From NCBI GenBank assembly GCA_963743425.1, contig CAVUPU010000004.1, positions 496,001 through 560,000 on the forward strand: a DNA stretch of 64,000 nucleotides, in the 5' to 3' direction. The translations under genes and the position numbers were made by a program. Positions 16,930 through 25,619 of the stretch are shown here, piece after piece. The stretch comes from JAJVID01 sp963743425 (GTDB taxonomy: Bacteria; Acidobacteriota; Blastocatellia; RBC074). The first letter of the stretch is position 1; each line of letters opens with the position of its first letter. The notes beneath the pieces were generated by a model. That model did not search any database. It saw only the letters and a program-made list of their open reading frames with translations, and was not told the DNA's origin.

Positions 16930-17808
16930 AAATAGATGTTGCAGCTTCCATAGGCGACTATGGTTGAAAAACCGGGTGAATTCAGGGAACCCTACTTCGG
17001 CGAGAGCTGGAACGGCAACCCTGAGCGAAGCCTGCCGACAGGGTCTGTGCAAACTGAAGCGCAGTTCGGGCAGGAACGTGCAGAGACTGAGGTTGTGTTG
17101 CCATGAAAGTTCTACCATTGGTAGGAACTGAACTCAGGTCTGCTATTGTTGGAATGGTGGCCGGGGACGCGCATATCTGGAAACAGAAAGGGTGTTCCTC
17201 GGTAAGTCTCCGGATAAAACATGCCGAGAGGCAGAGAGATTATCTCGGATACAAAAGGAATATTCTCCAAAATCTATATAAGGAGTGGGAAATTCCAATC
17301 CAACCATTCAATAATAGTGGGTATTCAGGGGTAAAGGTAGAAACTCGAGACCATCCACGACTTAGAGTCATTCATAAATGGTTCTATAGTGGTGGGAAAA
17401 AACGGTTCTCGAGACAGATCTTGAACTATCTCACCCCTCTTGGGATTGCCATTTGGTACATGGACGATGGGTCCCTCTCTATGAAAAAAAGGGAGGGTAA
17501 GGTTCACGGAAGGGAAATTCATCTCAATACGTATTGTTCTTTGGAAGAGGCCAGAATTATTCAGGTTTATTTCAAGGAGGTATGGGATGTGTCTTGGACT
17601 ATAGTTCCCAATAAGGGTCTTTTTCGGCTTCGGATGGGATCAAACGAAGCCAAAAAGCTTTTCAAAATCATCGAACCATATATAGTCCCAATGATGAAAT
17701 ACAAGATAGACCTTGGATATAAGAGCAACACAATCATTAGCGCTCGGCAACTTTCGACAGAAAGTTGATGAGATAGTCCGCTCCTGTGTGAAAACATAGG
17801 GTCAAGCG
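16930..17808 (+). ncRNA. Group I self-splicing intron in tRNA-Asn
   Basis: The 879-base intron has the expected marks. The 5' exon ends in U and the intron ends in G. The guide GCAGCU (16941-16946) pairs with exon GGCUGU, giving the U-G wobble at the splice site (P1). P2 is CCATAG-GCGA-CTATGG (16948-16963). P4 forms from TTCAGGG (16981-16987) and CCCTGAG (17029-17035). The R element GTGCAGAGACTGA (17079-17091) and S element GATGAGATAGTCC (17767-17779) give P7. The endonuclease gene lies between R and S, that is in the P8 region, and its stop overlaps S. Subgroup not assigned. Confidence 0.92.
17103..17768 (+). CDS. LAGLIDADG homing endonuclease in the intron
   Basis: 221 residues with two LAGLIDADG-type motifs: 'AIVGMVAGDAH' (about 14-24, acidic D22) and 'LTPLGIAIWYMDDGSLS' (about 110-126, D121/D122). 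The 'WYMDDGS' form is typical of the LAGLIDADG_2 subgroup, which includes intron-encoded endonucleases and maturases. It should cut intronless tRNA-Asn alleles to spread the intron, and may assist splicing. Base composition is much more A+T rich than neighbouring genes, a sign of foreign origin. The reading frame is intact. Its stop codon lies inside the intron core, so the gene and the ribozyme share sequence. Confidence 0.92.
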   Translation: MKVLPLVGTELRSAIVGMVAGDAHIWKQKGCSSVSLRIKHAERQRDYLGYKRNILQNLYKEWEIPIQPFNNSGYSGVKVETRDHPRLRVIHKWFYSGGKKRFSRQILNYLTPLGIAIWYMDDGSLSMKKREGKVHGREIHLNTYCSLEEARIIQVYFKEVWDVSWTIVPNKGLFRLRMGSNEAKKLFKIIEPYIVPMMKYKIDLGYKSNTIISARQLSTES

Positions 17809-17815
17809 TAACCGG

Positions 17816-17850
<35 letters not shown>

Positions 17851-17860
17851 CATTTTTATA

Positions 17861-17898
17861 TAAAATAAAAAAGCCGCGCTCGCGGCTTTTTTATTTTA
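17861..17898. terminator. Strong bidirectional terminator after tRNA-Asn
   Basis: An 18-bp perfect stem, TAAAATAAAAAAGCCGCG / CGCGGCTTTTTTATTTTA with a 2-base loop, 11 bases after the tRNA CCA. Confidence 0.93.
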
Positions 17899-17971
17899 TA
17901 GCGGCGCTGCGATTCATTGAGCGCATCATATTCATATTCACTCACACGCCAGTTCCCTGTCTGTTAAAAAG

Positions 17972-18226
17972 ATGTCACAGATCGATCGGCGACTGATCAT
18001 TGACGCTTCCGAAGTCGGCGAGTTCGTCTACTGCGCGAAGTCCTGGTATCTCAAGCGCTGCGGCGAAGTCCCGCAAGGTTCGCAACTGGAGAAAGGCGCG
18101 GCCTTTCACGAAAGGCATGGAGCAACGGTCTTGCGGGCTGCTCGACTGCGTAAAGCGGGAGAGTGGCTTTCGCTCATCGGGTTGTTTCTGCTCGTCGCGT
18201 TGGCGCTGATCTGGTTCGCCGGCTAG
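17972..18226 (+). CDS. Cas4-like nuclease, N-terminal half with membrane segment
   Basis: 84 residues. The N-terminus has the Cas4/PD-(D/E)XK opening 'VGEFVYCAKSWYLKR' with C21, which in Cas4 is the first ligand of a [4Fe-4S] cluster, and 'GAAFHERHG' with H46, the usual first metal-binding residue. A hydrophobic segment (about 64-82) ends the protein. The rest of the nuclease (D, ExK, QxxxY, three Cys) is encoded 7 bases downstream in another frame. Either the nuclease is naturally assembled from two membrane-anchored subunits or a frameshift has split it. No cas genes or CRISPR array are present. Confidence 0.75.
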   Translation: MSQIDRRLIIDASEVGEFVYCAKSWYLKRCGEVPQGSQLEKGAAFHERHGATVLRAARLRKAGEWLSLIGLFLLVALALIWFAG

Positions 18227-18233
18227 TGTCGAA

Positions 18234-18773
18234 ATGGATCAATCAATAATCTCCACGGTTCTGTTCATCGCGCTGCTCCTGCTCGCGATCGGGGTGGTTC
18301 TGCTCGCCGTTTCGCGGCGCTTCGGGCAGAAAAGCGGTATGCCGCGAGGCGAGGTCTTTTATGAAGACGCTTCGGGTCGTGCGCAGGAGCAGTTCTTTTC
18401 AAAACGGCTGTTGATGGCCGGAAAGCCCGACTACCTGATGAAGGATCGAAACGGCGATCTGATCCCGGTCGAGGTGAAATCGTCGAACGCTCCGCGCGCG
18501 GGGCGGCCTTACGAATCGCACTTGATGCAGCTCGGCGCCTATTTCCTCCTGCTCGAAGATGTCTTGCAGCGTCCCATGCCATATGGACTGATTCGCTACC
18601 GCAATCGAACCCTGAGGGTCGCCAACACGGACGAACTGCGCGCGCGGCTGATGGATGTGATCGCTCAGATGCGCAGATTGTTGTCGCGCGACGTCGCGCG
18701 ACGCAACCACAATCGAGCGCAGCGATGTTCCCGCTGCTCGGTGGCCCACGCTTGCGATGAACGGCTGGTGTGA
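18234..18773 (+). CDS. Cas4-like nuclease, C-terminal half with membrane segment
   Basis: 179 residues starting with a hydrophobic segment (about 5-26), then the catalytic core: 'GKPDYLMKDRNGDLIPVEVKSS' with D66, E80 and K82 (PD-(D/E)XK), 'HLMQLGAYFLLLE' with Q99 and Y103, and a C-terminal cysteine cluster C165, C168, C174. In Cas4 these three cysteines and the N-terminal one hold an Fe-S cluster; here the fourth, C21, is on the preceding ORF. The family resects or trims DNA 5' ends. Separate start codon and own hydrophobic anchor favour two real cistrons, but a single-frame ancestor is likely. Confidence 0.78.
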   Translation: MDQSIISTVLFIALLLLAIGVVLLAVSRRFGQKSGMPRGEVFYEDASGRAQEQFFSKRLLMAGKPDYLMKDRNGDLIPVEVKSSNAPRAGRPYESHLMQLGAYFLLLEDVLQRPMPYGLIRYRNRTLRVANTDELRARLMDVIAQMRRLLSRDVARRNHNRAQRCSRCSVAHACDERLV

Positions 18774-18932
18774 CGGTTGTCGCTGTTTGAACTGTGCGTT
18801 ATTGCGCCCGGTTGCGGACGAACAGATTTAACTGAGTTTTTACATCTAGTTGATTCTAGTTTGAGCCTGCGATATTACACTCACGGCAATTCCAATTAGC
18901 AAAGCCGGATTGTTTTCAACGGAGCGAGAAAA

Positions 18933-20320
18933 ATGACCACATTGAACCGTAGAGCCTTTCTCGGCGCCACGCCATTAGCGGTCAGCGCCGCGCTGCAAAC
19001 CCTCGCCGCAATCAATGCGAGCGGCGCCCTCGGTCCGATCGATCGCGTCGCCCGGCGCGGTCGGTTACGGCAGCCTGCGCCCGACCAAGGCGCGCAACAC
19101 CGGAGAAGAGATGCTAACGCTGCCGGAAGGCTTCGAATACAACGTCATCGGCAGAACCGGAGCGAAGATGTCAGACGGCAATCCGACGCCGGCGGCGCAC
19201 GACGGGATGGCGGCTTTCAACGTCAAAGGCGAGTTGCGATTGGCGCGCAATCACGAGATCAATGGCGGAATCGGGCGCGACGGCGCGGCGTTCGGCGATG
19301 CGGCTCTCGCTTACGACCCGAAGGCGGGCGGCGGCGTGACCACGTCTGATCATCGATCCGAAGACGCGCGAGATCGTCAAGGATTTCGTCAGTCTCAACG
19401 GCACGCTCCACAACTGCGCGGGCGGCCCTACGCCGTGGGGTTCCTGGATCAGTTGCGAAGAGACGACGCTCGGCAAGAGCCTGGGCAAAGACGAGAGAGG
19501 CCGTGAACGCGGCGGCTTTGCGCAAAAGCACGGCTACTGCTTTGAAGTCCTGGCCGGCGCCGACGGCGCCGTGAAGGCCACGCCGCTCACGGCGATGGGA
19601 CGGTTCGTTCACGAAGCGATCGCGGTGGACCCGCGAACGGGCGTCGTCTATCTGACCGAGGATCGAGGCGCGGCGGGCTTCTACCGCTTCATTCCCAAAC
19701 GACAGGGGAAGCTTTCCGAGGGCGGCAAGTTGCAGATGCTCGCAATCACGGGCCGACGCCAGTTCGATCTGCGCACGGGGCAGAAGGCCGGCCAGTCGCT
19801 GAATGTGAGCTGGGTGGACATCAACGAACCCGACCCGCCGGAGACCGAGAATTCGGTTGACGCCGTTTACCGCCAGGGGCTTGCGCTGGGCGCGGCGACC
19901 TTCGCGCGTCTGGAGGGTTGTTGGCACGGCGGCGACAGCATCTACTTCACCTCGACCAGCGGAGGTGACAAACGGCTCGGCCAGGTCTGGCAATACGCGC
20001 CGCAAGGTAAAGACAGGGGCAAGCTCAAACTGATCTTCGAATCGCCCGAAGAGGCTGTGCTCGACATGCCGGACAACCTCTGCGTCAGCCCGCACGGTGG
20101 TCTGATCATTTGCGAGGACGGAAACAACGAACAGTACGTGCGAGGCCTGACACGGCAGGGGCAGCTCTTCGATCTCGCGAAAAACATCCTGCCGGGCTTC
20201 GAGGGCAGAGAGTTCGCAGGCGCAACCTTCAGCCCCGACGGCCGGACGCTCTTCGTCAACATTCAAACGCCGGGAGTGACGCTGGCGATATGGGGGCCGT
20301 GGGAGCGTGGCGCTTTGTAA
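18933..20320 (+). pseudogene. PhoX-like (DUF839) Tat-secreted protein, two frameshifts
   Basis: The frame starts with a twin-arginine signal ('NRRAFLGATPLAVSAAL') and a GGAGCGAG binding site. The family sequence then continues in a second frame ('GYGSLRPTKARNTGEEMLTL', 'EGFEYNVIGR', 'AAHDGMAAF') and, after about 19345, in a third ('LHNCAGGPTPWGSW', 'CEETTLG', 'GRFVHEAIAVDPRTGVVYLTED', 'DNLCVSPHGGLIICEDG', 'LFVNIQ'). PhoX-type proteins are calcium-dependent periplasmic phosphatases. The two breaks (about 19048-19065 and 19340-19352) each need a +1 shift. Everything else is well conserved, so either decay is recent or the assembly has indel errors. Confidence 0.85.
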
Positions 20321-20332
20321 GGCGGAAGGCTT

Positions 20333-20429
20333 CATTTTCCATTTTCCATATCACAATTGTCATTTGTCATTGCCTGGGCCGATCTCTACCAATGACAAAT
20401 GACAATTGTGATATGGAAAATGGAAAATG
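20333..20429. repeat. Perfect 40-bp inverted repeat (CATTTTCC/GTCATTTG family)
   Basis: Arms 20333-20372 and 20390-20429 are exact complements with a 17-base loop. The arm is made of ATTTTCC and GTCATTTG tandem words. A second member lies at 52845-52935 with two arm substitutions, both compensated in the opposite arm. It sits between the PhoX-like gene and the next gene on the same strand. Confidence 0.97.
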
Positions 20430-20463
20430 CCTTCCCTTCCTAATTTTGTAATGAGGAGAGCAT

Positions 20464-22977
20464 ATGAAGCGACAGTTGTTTGTGGCTACTTCCGTTGTGA
20501 TTCTGTTGGCGTCAGCCATTGTGTTGGCGGGCAACTGGCGAAAACTCGCGCAATGGGCCGGAGTGGTGAAGCCCGGCCCGACGACGGACGGCAAGGGAGC
20601 TATGCTCCCGACCGGCTGGAAGATCACTCCTGCCGGTCAGCAGGTCCCATTGCCCGGCGACATGGTGATGAAGATCATCGTCAGCCCGGACGGCGCAGCC
20701 GTTTTCGCCAACACCGCCGGCTGGCACGACCACAGCGTCAACGTGGTTGACGCGCAGACCGGCAAGGTCGCAGAGAGCGTCAATGTCGGAAAAGTCTGGA
20801 CGGGAATGGCCATGAATCCGGCGACAGGGGCGATCTTCGTGTCGGGCGGCGGCGCGCCGACACAGCGGTTCCTCGACGGAGCGAAGGGCAGGGGAGTCAC
20901 ACCGGAAATGATCGAGGCGCTGCGGCTGCCGGTGCTGCGGTTGCAGCATGACAACGGAAAACTCGCCGTGCAACCATCGCTCGCGATCAACGGATTGGAA
21001 GAGAAAGATCGCTTCGTCGCTGGAGTGACTTACGCGGCGGACGGCTCGCTTTACGTCGTCAACATACAAAACGACACGGTCTACCGCCTGAGCGGCGCCG
21101 ATTTCAAAACGCAGGTCGCGGCCAAAGTCGGCTACCGCCCGTACGCGGCGGCGCTCTCGCCAAACGGCAAACAGCTCGCCGTCTCCAACTGGGGCGACGA
21201 ATCTGTCAGCCTGCTCGACGCGAGGACGTTGAAAGAGGCCACGCGCGTCAAAGTCGGCAGCCACCCGAACGATCTGGCCTATGCGAAAGACGGGCGGCTC
21301 TTCGTAGCCAATGCCGGCTCGAACAGCGTCAGCGTGATTCGCGGCGCCAAAGTGGTCGAAACGATCAAGACCTCGTTCGACCCGAAAGCGCCCGTCGGCT
21401 CGACGCCCGCCGCGCTGGCGGTAACGAACGACGGCAAACGGCTCTACGTGGCCAACGCCGACAACAATGACCTCGCGGTCGTTGACATCGCGAAACCGCG
21501 CGAGTCCGTCGTGCTCGGTTTCATTCCGACGACCTGGTATCCGAGCGCCATCGCCGTCTCGCCCGACGGCAAGAAGATTTTCGTGGGCGCGGGCAAAGGC
21601 GGGTTGTTGAACCTGAACGGCAACTTTCCGGCGGAGACCGAATACAAGGTCTCGTCGCCCGATCCGAAGAAGCCATACGATTACGTCGGCTCGACGCTCA
21701 CCGGCATGCTCTCGATCATTGACGCGCCGGACAAGGCGCAGCTTGCGGCCTACACCTCGCAGGTCAAATCGAACTTCCCCAACCCCGAAGCCAACGTTGA
21801 CAAGTCACACGCCGACAGGGTCGCCAAAGAGGTCTTTCCGAAGATCAAGCACGTGCTCTACATCATCCGCGAAAACCGCACCTTCGATCAGGTCTTCGGC
21901 GATCTGGGCAAGGGCAATGGCGATCCAAACCTGGTCCTGTTCGGCGAGGACGTGACCCCCAACGCGCACAAGCTCGCGCGCGAAACGGTCATCCTCGATA
22001 ACCTCTATTGCAACGGCGAAGTCTCGCAGGACGGCCACCAGTGGTCGAACGCCGCCTACGCCACCGACTTCACTCAGAAGGCCTGGGTCAACAGCTACAG
22101 CCGCCGCGGGCAGCCCGAAGCCGATGAGCGGCTGACCTCGTCGCCTGCCGGCTACCTCTGGGACAACTGCAAGAAGCACGGCAAGACTTACCGGAGCTAT
22201 GGCGAATTCGCCTCGTTTCGTTCGATCCCTGACGGCGAACTCAGATTCGTGGGGAATCGCGATCTGAAAGACCACGTGAGCGTCGAATGGCTGAAGCTCA
22301 AGATGGGGCCTGGCAGACAACGCGACACGAAACTGGCCGAAGTCTTCATCAAAGAGTTGCAAGAAGCGGAGGCGAAGGGCGAGTGGTGGAACTTCATGGT
22401 CATGTCGCTCGGCGAAGATCACACCGACGGGTTGACGGCGGGCCGGTTCACGCCGACCGCTTGCGTGGCGTCGAACGATCTGGCGCTCGGAATGATTGTC
22501 GAAGCCGTCACCAAATCGAAGTTCTGGCCCGAGACCGCGATCTTCATCATCGAAGACGACGCCCAGAACGGCCCCGATCACGTGGACGCTCGCCGCACGG
22601 TCGGCCTCGTCTATTCGCCCTACGTCAAACGCGGCGGTATAGTGGACAGCACGATGTACACGACGGTCTCTTACGTCCGCACGATGGAGTTGATTCTTGG
22701 ATTGCCGCCGATGACGCAATACGACGCGCTGGCCACGCCGATGTACAACGTCTTCACGACCACGCCGACGATGACCGCATACACGCATCTTCCGGCGAGA
22801 GTGGATCTGATGTCGCGCAATCCGATGACCGGGGAGGGCGCGCAGCGTTCGGCCCGGCTCGACTGGTCCGAGTACGACCTCGCCGACTTCGACGAACTCA
22901 ACGAGATACTCTGGAAGGCGATCAAAGGCGACCGGCCAATGCCCGCGCCAGTGCGTAGCGCGTTGTTGGGGCCGTGA
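20464..22977 (+). CDS. Secreted YVTN beta-propeller plus phosphoesterase protein
   Basis: 837 residues. An N-terminal signal/anchor is followed by a YVTN-type seven-blade propeller (about 60-410; repeats such as 'LYVVNIQNDTVYRL', 'LFVANAGSNSVSVI', 'LYVANADNNDLAVVDI'). The C-terminal half is an alkaline-phosphatase-superfamily phosphoesterase of the phospholipase C/acid phosphatase (AcpA) type, with the signature 'IIRENRTFDQVFGDL' and 'IEDDAQNGPDHVDARR'. It probably hydrolyses phosphate esters outside the cell. A GAGGAGAG site precedes the ATG. Together with the PhoX-like gene upstream it suggests a phosphate-scavenging unit. Confidence 0.9.
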   Translation: MKRQLFVATSVVILLASAIVLAGNWRKLAQWAGVVKPGPTTDGKGAMLPTGWKITPAGQQVPLPGDMVMKIIVSPDGAAVFANTAGWHDHSVNVVDAQTGKVAESVNVGKVWTGMAMNPATGAIFVSGGGAPTQRFLDGAKGRGVTPEMIEALRLPVLRLQHDNGKLAVQPSLAINGLEEKDRFVAGVTYAADGSLYVVNIQNDTVYRLSGADFKTQVAAKVGYRPYAAALSPNGKQLAVSNWGDESVSLLDARTLKEATRVKVGSHPNDLAYAKDGRLFVANAGSNSVSVIRGAKVVETIKTSFDPKAPVGSTPAALAVTNDGKRLYVANADNNDLAVVDIAKPRESVVLGFIPTTWYPSAIAVSPDGKKIFVGAGKGGLLNLNGNFPAETEYKVSSPDPKKPYDYVGSTLTGMLSIIDAPDKAQLAAYTSQVKSNFPNPEANVDKSHADRVAKEVFPKIKHVLYIIRENRTFDQVFGDLGKGNGDPNLVLFGEDVTPNAHKLARETVILDNLYCNGEVSQDGHQWSNAAYATDFTQKAWVNSYSRRGQPEADERLTSSPAGYLWDNCKKHGKTYRSYGEFASFRSIPDGELRFVGNRDLKDHVSVEWLKLKMGPGRQRDTKLAEVFIKELQEAEAKGEWWNFMVMSLGEDHTDGLTAGRFTPTACVASNDLALGMIVEAVTKSKFWPETAIFIIEDDAQNGPDHVDARRTVGLVYSPYVKRGGIVDSTMYTTVSYVRTMELILGLPPMTQYDALATPMYNVFTTTPTMTAYTHLPARVDLMSRNPMTGEGAQRSARLDWSEYDLADFDELNEILWKAIKGDRPMPAPVRSALLGP

Positions 22978-23097
22978 TCGGCCCTAACCTCTGGCGGATA
23001 TTTTCCTGTACCGCACTATCCCTGCCCGCATCCGCAAATCAAAAAATATTCTCGCGATGAGCGATTTCGCGTTTCTTTATCGTTTGTATAATGTATA

Positions 23098-23124
23098 CGT
23101 GAGCGGCGATCGTCGCCGCTCACG
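23098..23124. repeat. 12-bp hairpin, terminator-like
   Basis: CGTGAGCGGCGA-TCG-TCGCCGCTCACG lies about 120 bases after the phosphoesterase gene. It lacks a T tract, so termination is only possible. The 280-base gap holds nothing else I can support. Confidence 0.6.
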
Positions 23125-23258
23125 ACCGAGGCTGCGCGGATGAAGCACAGCGGCTCTTCCGTAGTCTCGGATGCCGCCGAGCGATCAAGTGAAGCAACAG
23201 CGACAAAAACGGGGGCTGACTGGGATTGATAAAACTTATCAGGGGAAGGAGTAGACTG

Positions 23259-23828
23259 ATGGAAAACAGACTGAAATTTATGGAGGCGCCCGTCGTCCGG
23301 GCGACGCGGGAAAACACTGTTGAGTATGGGCTTTTCATTGGGACTGATGTGACCGATTCGGGGTTGACCATTCCATTTTACAAAGGTACGGTTGAAGAAG
23401 GTCACAACATCCCATTCGAGTGCGACGGTTCTGCCGTTGTACGCTCAGCGCGTATTTCCAAGCGAGATGGAAACGTCCTCTGGCTTGAACGCCATTTGAA
23501 AATGACTCAACTTTTCATTGGCTTAGGAGATCAGCCGTTTGCGATGGTGCTCGGAAAACCCAATCACGGATCTGGCGAAAACGTTCCGCGCCTGGAAGAC
23601 CTGTGTTGCTTCGTCTTTCCTCCGGGGCATGGGATTATGCTCTACATAGGGGCTTGGCATGATTTCCCATTAGCTGTCAAAGACCCGGTGACTTGTCTGA
23701 CGATGAACTCGGCGGAAGTGGTCGAAGCTTTAGCCGGGATGAAAGAGCCGGCTGAAATGGATCACGGCGATGTCTACAAAATCGACATCAAAAAGCGAAC
23801 TGACACCGCCCTCTTCGTAAATCTTTAG
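23259..23828 (+). CDS. Ureidoglycolate lyase-like (AllA family) protein
   Basis: About 189 residues from the ATG at 23259 (GGGGAAGGAG upstream). It shows the AllA cupin pattern: 'LWLERHLKMTQLFIGLGDQPF' (family: ERH..tQ.f.pl.g), a 'P.LEDLCCFVFPPGHGIMLYIGAWHDFPLAV' region (family: pG.gv....vWHh.l). AllA lyses ureidoglycolate to glyoxylate and urea in purine use. The following gene is a cyanuric acid amidohydrolase/barbiturase homologue, so the pair more likely handles a ring-opened ureido acid such as ureidomalonate or a relative. That substrate is inference. Confidence 0.78.
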   Translation: MENRLKFMEAPVVRATRENTVEYGLFIGTDVTDSGLTIPFYKGTVEEGHNIPFECDGSAVVRSARISKRDGNVLWLERHLKMTQLFIGLGDQPFAMVLGKPNHGSGENVPRLEDLCCFVFPPGHGIMLYIGAWHDFPLAVKDPVTCLTMNSAEVVEALAGMKEPAEMDHGDVYKIDIKKRTDTALFVNL

Positions 23829-23848
23829 ACGACTGGCGACTGACATTC

Positions 23849-24967
23849 GTGCGAATTCAAGCATTCAAAATTCCAACCAAAGGACCGGCGGATATCAGCC
23901 ATCTCGAGCGATTGATTGCTGATGGCGCCATCAATCCGGCTGAAGTCGCGTGCATCATCGGCAAGACGGAAGGCAATGGCGGTCGCAACGATTTCACTCG
24001 CGATTTGGCGATGATGGCGTTTGAAAATCTGTTCGCCGGGCGCCTCGACATCGCTCCGGCTGAAGTTCATGACCGGATTATTTTTTCATTGTCCGGCGGC
24101 TGTGAGGGCGTCGTCAGCCCTCATATTGTCGTCTTCACCAAATCCGGAGCGCCGTCCGACCATCGCTTCTCAAACAAACGGCTCGCGCTCGGAACCGGCT
24201 TCACGCGACCGTTTCATCCGGGTGAGATCGGACGCATGGCTCAAATTGAAGAAACGGCGCGCGTCATTGGCGCCATCGTTGCGGAACTGCGTGTGGATTC
24301 GCCAGCGGATGTGCATTTCATTCAAATGAAGGGAGCGATTCCGGGCTACACCTACGAAGAAGCGCAGGTTGCCATCGCCGCAGGACATCCGTTGCGATCG
24401 GATATGGTCTATTCACGAGGCGCGTCCGCTCTCGGCGCTGCGCTTGCGCTGGGCGAGGTCGAGCCTTCGAACCTCAACGATGAGATGGTTTGCCGTGATT
24501 GGACGCAGTATTCCGGCGTCGCTTCGTGTTCGGCCAAGCCCGGGTTGGCGCGCACGGAGATTATGGTGATGGCGAATAGCCCCTACTGTACTGGCGATCT
24601 GACCATTCACCACGGAGTGCTCCGGGATATGCTCGATGTACACACGGTCCACGATGTGCTCAAAAGGCTGGAAATTCCCTGCCACATCCAGCTTGAACCG
24701 GAGCAGACTAAACGCATCGTCGGCGTCTTCGCCAAATCCGAAGCTGATGCGCGCGGCGTCATTCGCGGAAACCGGCATACCATGCTCACAGATGATGACA
24801 TTAGCGATACGCGATACTCGCGGTGCGTCCTCGGCGCGGTCTTAGCAAGTGTCATCGGTGATACCGCCGTCTACATCAGTACCCGATCCGAACATCACGG
24901 CCCGCTCGGCGGCGGAACGCTGGCGATTATTGCCAGACAGTTTTCCAGAGAAGATTCGACACGCTGA
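23849..24967 (+). CDS. Ring-opening amidohydrolase (cyanuric acid amidohydrolase/barbiturase family)
   Basis: 372 residues with the three pseudo-symmetric repeats of the AtzD/TrzD/barbiturase fold. Each repeat has its Ser-Lys pair region: 'GKTEGNGGRNDFTR' (K39) with 'SLSGGCEGVVSPH' (S82), 'QMKGAIPG' (K161) with 'SRGASALG' (S193), and a third ending in 'RSEHHGPLGGG'. These enzymes open cyclic imides such as cyanuric acid or barbiturate. The start is a GTG 20 bases after the AllA-like gene. Substrate cannot be settled from sequence by eye. Confidence 0.88.
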   Translation: MRIQAFKIPTKGPADISHLERLIADGAINPAEVACIIGKTEGNGGRNDFTRDLAMMAFENLFAGRLDIAPAEVHDRIIFSLSGGCEGVVSPHIVVFTKSGAPSDHRFSNKRLALGTGFTRPFHPGEIGRMAQIEETARVIGAIVAELRVDSPADVHFIQMKGAIPGYTYEEAQVAIAAGHPLRSDMVYSRGASALGAALALGEVEPSNLNDEMVCRDWTQYSGVASCSAKPGLARTEIMVMANSPYCTGDLTIHHGVLRDMLDVHTVHDVLKRLEIPCHIQLEPEQTKRIVGVFAKSEADARGVIRGNRHTMLTDDDISDTRYSRCVLGAVLASVIGDTAVYISTRSEHHGPLGGGTLAIIARQFSREDSTR

Positions 24968-25619
24968 AGGGGGATCCGGGGATCCGCAAAGTGAGCTTCA
25001 GTGATTGGTTCGATCGCAATACATTGACAAATAAAAATTTGCCCAATCTACTTTGCGCTCGGGATCGCGATCTCCACGGCGCTTTTGTTCCCCAAGCAGC
25101 TTTGCGGGCCTCCGCCTTGCCCTAGTAATTATATTTGCCACCCTATCTGATATTGGTTATACTTACCGACCGGTAGGTAGTCACCCCATGCATAATTGAA
25201 AAGATGTATTGCCGGCTCGACCACGAAATGTTGATCGAGCCTGGAACTGGGTGTTATCCGCCAAGAATCGCTAACGTGCAAAGAAGAGGTTTCAGGCCAT
25301 TGAGCAACCTGAAAGCTGCTCCCTGCGGCGATTTTCTTCTTCGATTTCCAACCTGAGCGTTGGGACCTCTCGCATACCGCGCCAGTGATCTTTGATCTGT
25401 TTCATACATAGGCATTGATTTACGCGATTGTTTCTGCGTCTGACTTGCTGAGCGGCTGGTTGGGGGCGCGACTCGGGCTCATAGATCGGCAGCGATCTGC
25501 CCCGCTCGTCCTTCCGGCGCCCAATCCCGTCACAGGCGTTCGGGAGACGCAAGGGGATGCCGACAGCTAATGAGGACGCTTAGGCGACGGGAGGAACTCT
25601 ATCCAAGGAGGAAACACCA
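24968..25619. other. 652-base gap with an orphan palindromic operator-like site
   Basis: I find no supportable gene. At 25161-25181 the near-palindrome ACTTACCGACCGGTAGGTAGT has the form of TetR-family operators (ACCGACCGGT core), but no TetR gene is in the window. A strong ribosome binding site (CCAAGGAGG) at the end belongs to the esterase gene. Confidence 0.35.

Noticed and set aside
16930..17808. Archaeal-type or protein-spliced tRNA intron
   Set aside because: Too long, bacterial context, and it has the group I core with guide pairing and terminal G.
17972..18773. Evidence for a CRISPR-Cas locus because of the Cas4-like proteins
   Set aside because: No cas1, cas2, effector or spaced direct repeats anywhere in the window; Cas4-like nucleases also occur alone.
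19259..20335. 358-codon antisense frame over the PhoX-like gene
   Set aside because: Tempting because the sense gene is frameshifted, but the sense pieces carry clear family motifs.
21805..22788. 327-codon antisense frame over the phosphoesterase
   Set aside because: Shadow of a conserved gene.
25292..25552. 86-codon minus frame in the 24968-25619 gap
   Set aside because: No ribosome binding site, no recognisable motif and a composition like its mirror strand.
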